A stretch of DNA of 64,000 bases from Cardinalis cardinalis (taxonomy: Eukaryota > Chordata > Aves > Passeriformes > Cardinalidae): positions 2,193,620-2,257,619 of the forward strand of contig JACDOX010000052.1 in NCBI GenBank assembly GCA_014549065.1, written 5' to 3'. The number at the start of each line of letters is the position of its first letter. Within the stretch, counting starts at the first letter, position 1. Shown here piece by piece: positions 37,926 to 49,600 of the stretch. The notes beneath the pieces were generated by a model, which did not search any database, was not told the DNA's origin, and saw only the letters and a list, made by a program, of their open reading frames with translations. The position numbers and the translations under genes are program-made.

Positions 37926-40900
37926 TTATCCACANAACCAACAGAAACAGATCTTATTTCTTACCCCACTTTTACGTACCATATTAAATTTTGGCTTTCA
38001 CATTACCATATCTTTGCTTTTGCCAGTGACTTTTTTCCTTGTCCTGTATAATTTTGTGATTTATTTAAATCTGAAATTATGCAGGTCATCTGAAATGTCT
38101 CTCTAATTCCAGATTTCTTCCGATGTAATAATAGCTTAGGTAATGTAGTCACTTAACAGAGTGTCTCAGCAGAACTGCATGCAGAAATGAGATCATTCTG
38201 TATTCACTTGTGTATCCAAGCACAATGCTTGGTCAGCTTATTCCNCAGAGATACTAAAGTCATGCAACTTCAGGCCTCAGTCACCTTAACTGCAATTTTC
38301 ATATATTTCAGGTGACAGGTATATATAGAATGCCATTCTTTGAAGCAGTGGAAATTCTATTTAAGTACCTTTTGTGCATACAATAATTTTAAACTTCAGG
38401 TGGTTTGAGACTTCTTGGTATTTGTAAGCAATATTTGTGTCTTTAATTATTGTTCTTGGCTTATAACTGAAATGAATATGTCATAGTTTGATTATATATT
38501 AATTTTTTAAAAAATAATAACTCAGACTATTTCAAGAAAAGTAGCAATTGACTGATATAATTCTTTATCATTGCTTCAGGGAGTTTTAATCTAGGCAGTT
38601 TTAATATATACACTTGTGAGTTTAATCTATAGAGTTTTAATATATACACTTGTGAGGGATGGCCACACAAGAATTTTCAAATATGATAGCAGCATGTACA
38701 ATGTTAATTTCTTAGGTAAAAAGAAAATAAAGTATGATGGCCAAAAAGTCAGAAAATGTGTATGTGGACTGAAAAACCATAACAGAGATATCAGAACAAC
38801 TTATGAGATATAGCTGAAAATCTTCTTATAAATTGCAACATGTGGCTTCATAACCNAACACTAGTGTAAGATCTTGTTTGGGAACGACAAAACTGAAAAG
38901 TCTTCTTTCAAGAAGAGTTATTNATAGAATTTTGTCCACTAATCTATTGGACAATGTGATATAAGTTTCTAACACTTAAGATTAAAGTTCAAGGGGATTA
39001 ACTTTGTATTAGAACATAAAAGTTTGTTATTGCTCCATCAACAGTTCTTTCTTCAGGTCCCTCACACTGATNTTTTTTTATGTCTGCCTACTAGAATAAT
39101 TTTGACTGGTTAAAAAACACAGGAATACAGGGAAAACTACTGTTTGAACTTTTCTATAATTGTGATTTAAAAGGTAAGTCTAATGATTCTCAGTACAGAA
39201 CTGAAAGTTTAGGACAAAGGACTGAGGTAACTATTGAAGTGGGCTGGAAAGCGAGGAATTTGGCTGTAGAATATTTTTCTTACTAGAGATAAACTTTCAT
39301 CTGAAGAACATGGCCAAGTGGGAAAAATGGCCCCNTGAGCATGCTGTGATGCCCAGAGGCAAACACATGAAGAACAGGTCTAGAAGAATTATTCTAGGAA
39401 ACCTGACATAACAAAATGCTGAGCAGCTGGGTAATTGCAGTGCTCCAAATACATCCATTAGAATGATGAAATCCCATATGGTGGAACAATAAGTTTCTCT
39501 GCCTTTTCCCTCTTTTTAAGAGTAAAAAATATTGAATTGCTTTTATTTACAGAGCATCCCAACAGATGAGTTTATCTGAGTAATAGCACGTGAGACCTTG
39601 AGCTGAAGGTTTCAGTTTGTTTGACCTCTCTCATAAGGGAATTCATAACTTGTTTTCTAACACAGATGCTGCTCTGATAATTGTAATGAGCTTTGGGGAG
39701 CATTTAATCCTGACAGAAGCTGGAGCTGGGTATACTAAAGTTCACAACAGTTACAAATATCAAAGAGGATAAAAAGATCCTTTAAGAAATCTAAAATGTT
39801 AGAATTTCTTATTGTCACCCTCAATATATAAGTCCATAGTAAATTCTCNGAGCTAAATCATATCAGCTAAGGTCTACCAGATTTTTATAATACATTTCCA
39901 ACTTAACATTTACATTTCCAGGAATCTGTGTTCACAGTATTTTGTGCTCTAATGTTAGATGAGTCCTGCAGCNCTTCTATCATAGATGCTGTATGAACCC
40001 TTGCTGTGAGGAGACAGTTTTCCTGAGAGAAGCCAATTGCACTGACAGATGCATGGATGCATTCACTATAGGAGTTCTTTGCTGATATTGTTTTATGAAA
40101 GTGCCTGCAGCAAGGTCTTCATACATATATGCATACTTACATGAAGGCCTCAGGAATAGTAACTCTGTTGTAATCACAAATCAAATACTATTCAAGAAAA
40201 ACTGTGTCAGGTTAATTGCATTTCTTTTGGGAGATAACTACTAATGGTGTTTTTTTCTTGGTGACTGTTTAGTACAACTACTGACATTTCAGTGTTNCTG
40301 GTGTTTCAAACTGCAGTTCATATCACTTCCACTGATCAAAAATTCTATTCCTCTTGCATTATAGAATAATTTTTTGCTTAAGAAACTCTCTGCCAATGAT
40401 AGTCTTTTCAGGATTCAAATATAAGCTTGGGTGTGACCCAAGGTCAGCTGAAGTGGACGAAATATTTTAATTTCTCAATTGATTTTAACTTGGATTCTTT
40501 GTTTCTCAGCATCTCAATTCTGCTTTTGTCTAATAAACTTAATCATACTGTCATTTCGCAGTGGCATTGGTGCCCAGTGGGGCACTCAAATATAAAACCT
40601 CCTACTCAAAGGAGTAGGAACAAATTAAACATATGGCTAAATGGCCCTAGCTAAAACTTAAACTTTATCCATCTGAAAAATGGGATTTTTACTTGATGCA
40701 ATACCGTGCACTACAGTATCTGCTCAAACATACTTGCAGAGTTGTTCCACATAGAATGTTTACCTATTTCCCTATAAAGGAATTATGTATCAACAGAGTA
40801 AAAGTGTATGATTTACAAAGTAGTTTGCAAATTTTCTGGATGGAGAGAATTAAGGTTATGACAGATTCTGTTCCTTTTTTAAATTAATGTTTTAGTTGTG

Positions 40901-43140
40901 AAAGTAAGTAACTATATCTAACAAGAAAAGATANTCAGTTGGTTTACATTGTCATTACCTAATTTTTCAAAGTAAAAGCCAATATTTTTATAAAGAGTTT
41001 GTAGGAGTAGTTTTGCTGGCTTATCACTACATTTTCTATGGTATTTTCAAGGATTATATGTCATAATCACAGCTGAAGTTACTAATATATACTAAGATGT
41101 AAAGGAATTAAGAGAGTAATGGAAATCCAATCAGTATTTCTTTGCCAATGGAAGAAAATTTTCTCAAGTTTGTCTGTATAATCTGTGCCATTATGTGGTC
41201 ATTTTTTTATAGAGAGGCCCTGAGACCCTTCAACTTACGTTTTCTTTGACAAGGAAATAGTCTTACTGTGGCATGAAGAAAAGTAGCAGTGTGATACCAA
41301 AACTAGCAAATGCCTTGTTAATGAGAAATGTACTACCTGTCAGGTTCACAGTTGCAGAAGCAAAGAGTTAGAAAAATTAATTCAGAAGACTACAATGGCC
41401 AGAAGAAAAAGAAAGGAAATCTCTTGTTTCATTCAGGAGACTAGGCAGGATCAAATATGAGGTTTGACAGGCTAATGCAAATGTGAGTGATTTTATGCAA
41501 GCTAATAGAATAACATACTGAAACTGAGTTTGCCTATAATTAGAACTGGCAAGCAGGAAGGAAAGCCCATTAAGCTTGAAAGCTTGTAAGGTTCACGGTG
41601 TGTTAGACCATCCCAGAGAGAATTAAATTTTCAAAGACTTTCTCCTCTTCTAGGAGTTATCCCACATCAAGAACAAAATTGTTCAATTATCAACTATTTA
41701 GAATGTAATTGAAAAATAATTATATGTTCACTTTGTATCATGATTGATTAATCCTTTGGAAAAGAGCATAGTCTTTCATTGTCAGTCATTGTTCCTGACC
41801 ATCCACAGGAAAAAAGAGTCTCCCACAGAGCTCAGCTTAAGTCACTCATCAGTAGCCTTCAGGTCTGAGGGAATGAATATTGAATCAGATCATAGAGGTA
41901 ATCAGCAACAATTTAGAAAGGAATAGAACAAACTTACAGAAATTATAATTCTCGATGGAACTATACAAAGACAAGTGAATTCCATCTGATAGTCACTCCT
42001 GTGAAGACTGAAAATTTGAAAGCAAATCTTAGTATAAAAGAGTTAAGCACAGATTTCTAAGTAGTGAAAGCCATGAAAAATAAATGGAACAGATATTTTA
42101 AGAGCAGATAGCATATCTCTCCACAGATAAGGAGATAGATAGTGTTTCCATTAAGCTTAGCAGTTTGTAATTCAGAACTNCCCAAGGAAGGAGGAATACA
42201 GACAGCCTCGCTAGACTGTTTAGCTGTTCAGTCCAGAAGGAAGACTCTTTTAGCAATCAAACCTCATTTGTCCAGCAGAGCCCAGCCCTCCAGCAATATA
42301 TGTATTTGACAAGAGCATAGACATGTCTAAGCATCCATAGACAACTCATGTAAACAGCCACAAATTCTGTGTCATAGCATTGGTTTAAAAATGAGCTTCG
42401 TTTGCTCCACAAGGAAAACTAACTGAAATCCTGGGAAAAAAATTTTCTGGCAGGGCTACCACTTTCTGTGGTTTTCTGTCAAAAGCAAATTGATTACAGG
42501 TNTGGTTTACTGAGGATCATCTTTGATTCTCCTTCCTCCCTGATGCCTACCTGATGTCACACGCTCTAGACATCACACAGACTCCCTCTCTCCTACACTC
42601 CAAGATTATACTTTAGCTGTCCTTGCAGCCCNCTCTGGAACTCCTCTCAGTCCATAGAGGGATTGGACTAGCTAGGGTGACTAAAGATCTGGAGCTAGAG
42701 CAAGGGAAATTACAGCTTCAACATACTGCCAGCAGAGAGGAACAAGACAAGTGAGTAGGCAGAGNACAGGCACCCCAGGGATTGTGAGCAAATCATCTGT
42801 GGTCACTGTCAGGGAGCCCATTGACAGCATCTCACTGCTGTTTAGGGTTTCAAGCTCCTACTCTTACACTGCCATCTATAGCGAAAGTAATTAAAGATGG
42901 GAACTGTAAGCAAATATCATGCACACAAGATTGTTTAAGACAATTTAAATAGGTGGATTCTCTAAAATGAGTTACATCCTCTCAGTTTTGACCAATCCTT
43001 TTCCACCAATACGAATAGGAGTAGATGTAATTGAAAAAAATAACAATTTAGTAACAAGCAAATGAGCAACGGGCAAAGAAAAAAAAAAACAGTGAATAAT
43101 CACTAGATACAAAATTGCTAAATCTCAGAAATTCCGGGGN
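37926..43140. other. AT-rich stretch, no gene seen
   Basis: No gene is supported. It contains a 36-bp perfect-to-near-perfect duplication at 38585-38656. The open frames at 38616-38813, 39980-40177 (minus), 40427-40654 and 40693-40887 have no recognisable products. Confidence 0.5.
38585..38656 (+). repeat. 36-bp tandem duplication
   Basis: Two adjacent 36-bp units (38585-38620 and 38621-38656) share TTTAATCTA at the start and an identical 24-base end, AGTTTTAATATATACACTTG plus TGAG. Differences are confined to the middle. This is a local slippage product without coding meaning. Confidence 0.85.
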
Positions 43141-43680
43141 AACAAAGAGACACCCAAAATGTTTGGATACCACCCTTCCAACATGGCAGCCCCCACCGCC
43201 AATGATGTGTAGGAAGACAAAGAGACAATGGCACCAGCTCTCTCCTCCAGGCANCCACATGGTCCGAGAGGCAAAGGGAAAAGATGGTGCACAGAACTGT
43301 CCCGGGAAGGCAGGAGCTTACGGAGCAGTTCTGGTGGCGGATGAGAAGTGCCGGAATCCATGAGGTCAGCGCCGCCCCCCACAGCTTCCTCCTGCCGCGT
43401 GCCGGAGCCTGCGGGTGCTGGTGCTGCTGTCCTCAGTGCTGTGCAGGCATCGGGAGGAGGAGACACGCCCGCCCAAGCACCGAAAATGGCACCCCAGACC
43501 CAGGTCCACGTTGCCAAGCCTCCTTGGGCAGCCCTGACTCTTCAAAGGTTCTGGTACATCCTGACCTCACAATTCCAAAAGCAGACCTCAGAACTGAGAG
43601 AAAAGGTGACTTTCAAGGCATTCTGGTAAGACCATGTGGAGTTTGTGCAGCTAGGAAGACCTTTTAAAATTTGACTTTAA
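43141..43680. other. GC-rich block of unknown origin
   Basis: The centre (about 43310-43520) is rich in GC and keeps many CpGs (GCGCCGCC, GCCGCGTGCCGG, CACGCCCGCCC) in an otherwise CpG-poor region. Open frames exist on both strands (43125-43517 minus, 130 codons; 43284-43667 plus, 127 codons; 43348-43629 plus, 93 codons), each Pro/Ala/Cys-rich and none with a recognisable domain. The plus frame at 43348 ends in a less biased stretch, LTSQFQKQTSELREKVTFKA, that could form a short helix, but that is not evidence of a gene. It may be a small CpG island, a processed-pseudogene remnant or an unrecognised retroelement piece. I saw no poly(A) tail or target duplication. Confidence 0.45.
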
Positions 43681-46432
43681 AAGAAGCAGATAAAGATGTT
43701 TCTGCCCTAGAAAAGACACAGGTGGCAAGTAAAAAGATAAGTTTTCAGGCCTTTTGTTAAGGCAGGCCTCTCTCACCTTTTTGTCACNTTACAATCAGCG
43801 CAACTTTAGGCTCTAACTTTGTAATTGGTCCTGTCTTGGAGCAATAACTAGAAAAAATGTCCAAACTTCCAGCCAAACATATTCTACTGTCCTATGTCCT
43901 TTGATGGGAAGATCTGCATTTTCATTTAGAACATGAATGTGACACAACAAATTGTAGTGAAAATAGACAAATAAACAAATCAGCTCTATGAATTCAATAN
44001 GTGTAAGCTTTTCAAAGGATCTGAAGAGCACAGAAATTCACTTATTGGCCCATGGTGAAGCCTCCAATCTCCTACCACCTGCCACTATTGGTGAGGATCT
44101 CCCAGCACCTGCAAGTGTAGGTTGCCTTCCCTACCACCAAAAGGACAAACAGATTCAATCTTNTCAACTGAATAAGGTGGACAAAATTCCACCCAAATGC
44201 TTACAAGTTGTGTTATGTTGGTATGCTAGGAACTTTTGTGCAAATATTTTCTCTTAAAGTCACTGGATCAAAAAAAGGAAATCAATAATCTGTTAGACAG
44301 ATCTATCCAATTAATTTCATTAAAAGTGCCTATGAAATGTTGCATACTGAANATTCACTTCTATTATTAGAAATATAATTGACACTTTCAAAGCTCTCTG
44401 TTTTTAATCTGAAAATCAGCCATGCCCTGAAATCTATTACAGAAAGGTTCCTCAGAAAACCATTGGGTCAACAGGAAGAACAGACAAATTAAGAAAACTG
44501 TTGCATAAGCTGTCAGTGCAGTGATGGGGCATTTTGCCTAGTATCATTTTAACTTACAGAAGATACAGTGATTTGTTTCTTCCATTAGAAGACTATTCTG
44601 ACTTGCTGGATCTGACTATAAGGAATATTTTTCTAGTGCCAAGTTAAATTCACACTGTTTCTTCCCATGTAAGAAGTAGAATTAATTAAAATATTCAGGT
44701 AGAGGTATTGGAAGAGTAAGCAGTGAAACATTAACTTGTTTCTCAGAGGGCTTTTATAGAAATTAGAAAGGAAAACTTGCAAAGCTTTAACACTTATGCA
44801 TGTGAAATAAGCATAGCTTTATTTGATGTTTACATCGTCTACATTTTCTTTCCCCAGAGGAGAAATCTAGCTATCACTAGATAGCTCTCAGGAACATATG
44901 GAAGGGATAGGACAAGGTCCGTTTCAAGGACCAGCAAATTGCAGAGCCAGTCTATGGTCTTGGCAAATGTTCACCAGTAGGAAGCTGAGAAAACTCACTG
45001 AAATTGCTTCTACACATAGAAGCAACACCTTACACGGAAAGTAATGCATATGAAGTAAGCCCACCATCTCAGGACAAGAGCCACATCCATAAACCCCAGT
45101 GACAATGACTGTTCAGTAGATATTGCCTACATTCCTAGATGCCTGGTTTCCACAGCTCTCTCAGATCTTTTGGCTAAATGCATTGGCTCCCTACTTTGTT
45201 TATGTAGCAAGGTGTCTCAGAGAGGGAAACATAACAAGTATGTTCAGCAACAATTTGCCAAGATTCAGACATAGAACCTGAAAACAAGCTGAGCAGAATT
45301 ACTCTATCTGCTTTACTGTAAAAGTTTCTAACTTAGTGCTTCAGAATAAAAATAAACATCAGTTTATTGTAGTGGGTCCCACTTGTAACACAGAACCAGG
45401 CATTTCTACAGAGAACTGGTATTTAAAACCTATTTCTTTTCTCAGCTCTTCACAAATCAATTTACCCTGTCCTTGATACATACACAATGGACAGCAGAAT
45501 TCCTCCAACCACTCAACGAAGCCAGGATTTTTTTCATTTCCTCATTCTATTGAAGAGTGGAAATATTTCAAAAGGGAGTCTTGAGAGTAGTGTATGATCT
45601 TACGTTTCACCTCTGCCTAGGGAGGTGGAGATGTGGGCTTGAAGCAGAGGAAAACAGTATTCTACCCATGTCTCCTGTAAGCTAAAGGGCTATTTGGAGA
45701 GAGAGGATAATAGTCCACAATCTCCACATTTTTAAGAGAAGAGAAATGCNTATGTAGACTTAGTGAGTTTGCTTGCTTTCCTTTGCTAGCTTTTGCACTT
45801 ATCGGAAGGGTGTATAAACAGGTGAGAGGCACCGTGTTCCTGGATTGAACATCAAATGCATCATGAACTCAGATCAGAGACTGCATTTGCGTGCACTTTT
45901 CAAGCAAGAGAGATCAAGAGCTACTCCATTTTCAGATTCAGATTTGTCTTACGGGGAGGGAAACAGCATGCAGTCATGTCAAGTCTGACAACATTGTCAA
46001 AGCATTTGTGTTCCTGACATAGCTGTCCACTGTCTGAGAAGCAAGATAAACTGCTTGCACAAAATTTCCTTATTCTNTGACTACTTTGCCAATGATGGCT
46101 TACATCNGCTTTAACTTGNAGCTTGCTCATGTCTCTCTCTGAGATACAGCAGTCACNTGACTGCCTGCATTGTGATGCCTGAACAGCTTCGTATCTTTGC
46201 AGCACACACAGATAAGGATCTCATGGCTCTTCAGAAACCTGTGTGATCCTCAAGTGCACTGTGCTGCTTACAGGTTCACAGGACTTGGCAGCTATTAATC
46301 AGGATGTTCAGGCTCTTCACTTGGGATTGAGGGATCTCAGTTCTGTTATCTAACCTCTAGCACTGTGTAAAACTGAAGCTGAGTAAATGTTAGATATTCT
46401 CATTAAATTATAAAATAGTAGACATTTTTAAT
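43681..46432. other. AT-rich stretch, no gene seen
   Basis: No gene is supported. At 44871-44888 there is a small stem (AGCTATC / GATAGCT). The minus-strand frame at 45921-46205 (94 codons) contains four Ns within 80 bases (46077-46157), which suggests unresolved paralogous copies, but its product is not recognisable. Confidence 0.5.
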
Positions 46433-46660
46433 AGTAGAGTTGAAAAGGAATGGGAAAGATCATACAGTCCATCCTATTCCTTTAAACCAGGATCAAGTCT
46501 AAATGCACCATTTTTAACATTTGTCAGGAGTGATTTTAAAGTTCATNCGCTGCTGAAATTACATGACATTTCTATGCAGTCCTATTTCAGTGCTTGGCTG
46601 TTCTCACCNTAAGAAAATGCTCATTATGTTAAACTAAATCCTTAATGTGACTAGGGACTN
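46433..46660 (-). mobile_element. Old, degraded CR1 3' region
   Basis: On the plus strand the order GTTGAAAAGG...AGATCATACAGTCCATCC, then ATTTGTCAGGAGTGATTTTAAA, GACATTTCTATGC and TATTTCAGTGCTTGGCTGTTC matches the reverse complement of a CR1 3' region (the recalled pattern is a 'ggaaaagacc...atcatc..gtccaacc' start, then 'ttccagtgcttaac'). Divergence is much higher than in the other copies here, so it would be an ancient insertion. It could be a chance resemblance, and an alignment to old CR1 subfamilies would settle it. Confidence 0.45.
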
Positions 46661-49600
46661 TACTCAATAAATTAAATAATTCATATTCTTTATCATGCAG
46701 ACAACTGGTTTTTTGGAATAAGCTTTGCTTTATTAAAAAGCTGAGAAGTGCTTAANTTTTTGTGCATTTCTTTCATACAGGCTTTTTTGATGTCATCCAA
46801 ATTATTTCTTTCAGAAAGTTTCTTCATTTTATTAATGGAATATTCTCAATAAAATTTAATATTTTATGCCAGTGTATTCTCATANTGTCCAGTGTGGGCT
46901 TGCATAAGAAAAATAACAATCCTTGTCCCAAAATAGATAGACAAATGCATAACAGGCATTTCAATAGTGTTTTCATAAATTTCTGAAAGCCTGATTTAAC
47001 ATCTCCATTTCTTTTAGGATTAGCTGTTATCTAACAGCCTGTCAAAGGGGTTCAAAACTAAGATCTGATTTACATACTGAACCATTTTTACAGTGTAGAT
47101 AAAAAATGGGTTTTTTCCTATCTCACCATTGGCATTACACATGTGTACATTTTCATGCCCATCATCTCCCTCAGAATTACAAGGAAGCTAGTCCTGTAAT
47201 CTCTCTTTGTATGAAAGCTGTTTAAGTTTGGACAGACATACCTAGTTTCTTTTCTCCTAGGTAATCTAACAGCTGTAATGATAGGTCCAAATATTCCCAT
47301 GTCTTGTTTCTGAAGAAAGCCAGTAGCAAATAATTGGGAATATATGAATTAGAAAAAATACAGAATTTTTTTTCATTTCTCTGTCCTTTCATGTTGGAGA
47401 AATAAGACCATGGCCCTGCCTGGCCTGCATTACATAACTAATTTGCTTAATCCAGCTATTATTTCCTTTTATTCTTTTAAACACCACAGCTTTAGGAACA
47501 AGTTTCACAGTGAAAGTATAGATTTTTCAAAAATAATTCAGACTGTTTACTTAAAATCTTCTGCCCTGCACTATCCTTTAATACAACCACCTATTTCATT
47601 TTAATAAGCAATAAATATATTTTCTGNGTAAACTCTTTTCCATATTTTTTTAATTTTTCAGAGTCCTTTACTAAACTTCTCTAATTCAGTTCTTTTACTA
47701 CAATTACTAATGTGAATANCAATTTAGAAGAATGCAAAGACAGTTAATTTCACTTCAGTGTCTATCTTGCTTATCATCTTGTTATTACAGCTTTCCTTTT
47801 ATATTCTCACACTTTGTTGCAGTGAATTTGTACTTGTTTCTAGCTTTGTTATTTTGTTGGTGGGTTTTTTTCCAATTTTACATGGTGATTCAAATAAGAA
47901 GATAAATAATTTCTGCTATTGCTGTGTTAGTGAAAAAAAATTGTAAATGAAGAGTTTGGCAATGTTTTTTTAAAATTTTATTGCAGCATCTGACTGAAAA
48001 CTTCAAATGTGAAAATTGACCCTGTAGCAAAAGGTTANTATACTTATTATGGCTGAGTTTTGCTTTAGTTGTTGAGCTAAGAACTGTTATTTACTTGAAT
48101 AAATAATTGCGCCATTTGATTTTAAAAAAGTTTAAAAGCTATCAGGTTTTGGTCATTTGGAAGACATCTATTTCCCTATTAACTGTAACTGNTTTTTTTA
48201 CAGCTATAACTGTAACTCTAACTTACCTATTAGCTATAAGAACATTTAAAATGTTACCAATATCAACTAAACTCAATTTCCCACGAAGTCAAGAAAATTT
48301 GAAAATATCCATCTCAACTGCTGAATCTTAGTGAGAACAGATTTGGTGTTCTCATTAAGTTTTTCTAGAAAGTCTGTGTCAACTTCCTTTGAAACAGCTT
48401 ATGGCAGAGCAGGCTTAAGCCAGTGGTCTACAGCCAGTCACGTGCACGTTGGCTTGCGTGTGTGAGTACGTGCAAGAGAGACACTCAGGCAGAAAGTCCA
48501 ATGAATTCATGAATCATTCTCATTCTGAGCATATGAGAACAAATTAACTGGGCACCTCACACTCAAGAGAGAGTACCAATGCCCCCTGGACTTCAGCACT
48601 GTACACTTCTCAGTTTTGCAGAAGAGAAGGAAAGGCTATTCCTGAGGTAACAAAAGCACTTTTACACTATTAAATATTATACACAATGTCATTCCTAGCT
48701 ATTTTCCTTCACATAAGAGTGTGCAGAGGACTTTATAAGCTTTGGGGCTATTTAGATCATCAGATCAGATGACTACTAGCTATAAAAGAAACAAGTCTGC
48801 CCCATTAAGGTGCAATATAGCAACAATTTCTCTTCCAAAGGTTTTGGAAACCAACATGATCAGTCCAATTTCTAGAATATTGATTGGTTGGTTGTCTAAT
48901 GTAATGGTGAAACTCAGCTTTAGAAATCCTCCAGCAGATTACAGTTTCTGCTTCTCTCTTTCTTCTCCTTTCACTCCCCACTCAGCTCCAATCAAGAAAA
49001 TCTACAATACAGAAAACCTTGCATAATCAGTATTTACACTATTTGTCTCATAAATGGCACAAGAAATTGAGTCAGAACAGTATAACTCCTCCAAAGAGAC
49101 CTTTCTCATTACTTATATATCAGAAAGACAAGTCTCTGTCTCAACAGGGCTGTAATTTGTCCAGTCAGTTGTTGCAGAAAACTTGGAAGACTGGGTATAA
49201 ATTACCTAGACATTACTCCAGGAATTCTTATAGGTGCCAGGGTGAATATTTAATATTGAGATCTGCTAATGTAGATATTTTTCCATTTCAGTAATGATTT
49301 ATAATGAATGTTTATGTATAGGGATCTGTTTTTTAAAAATAATAATTCAGAGGATTCAATAACCTGCTTTATCTAGCAGAGTATTACCAGGAAGACCCAA
49401 TTCTAACAATCCCAAAAAAGAAAAACATCTTTTCCAAGACTACACAAGTAGAAAAATATGAGTTATGTAATTTTTTATTTCAGTAACTCTTTTTCCTAAA
49501 TTGAATTCAAAATGCAGGATGTGTTATACATGTTCAGGGAAAACCCCCCTCCAAAGGCAGCAGGTAATGAGGGGATTCCATCTCATTTTCTGCTGTTCAC

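Noticed and set aside
36463..38106. Plus-strand open frames of 133 and 152 codons in the tandem array, and T-tract plus CAG strings that look like splice acceptors
   Set aside because: The plus-strand products are Phe/Leu/Ser-rich, as T-rich DNA gives, and contain Ns. The acceptor-like strings are the complement of the Lys runs and recur with the repeat, without matching donors.
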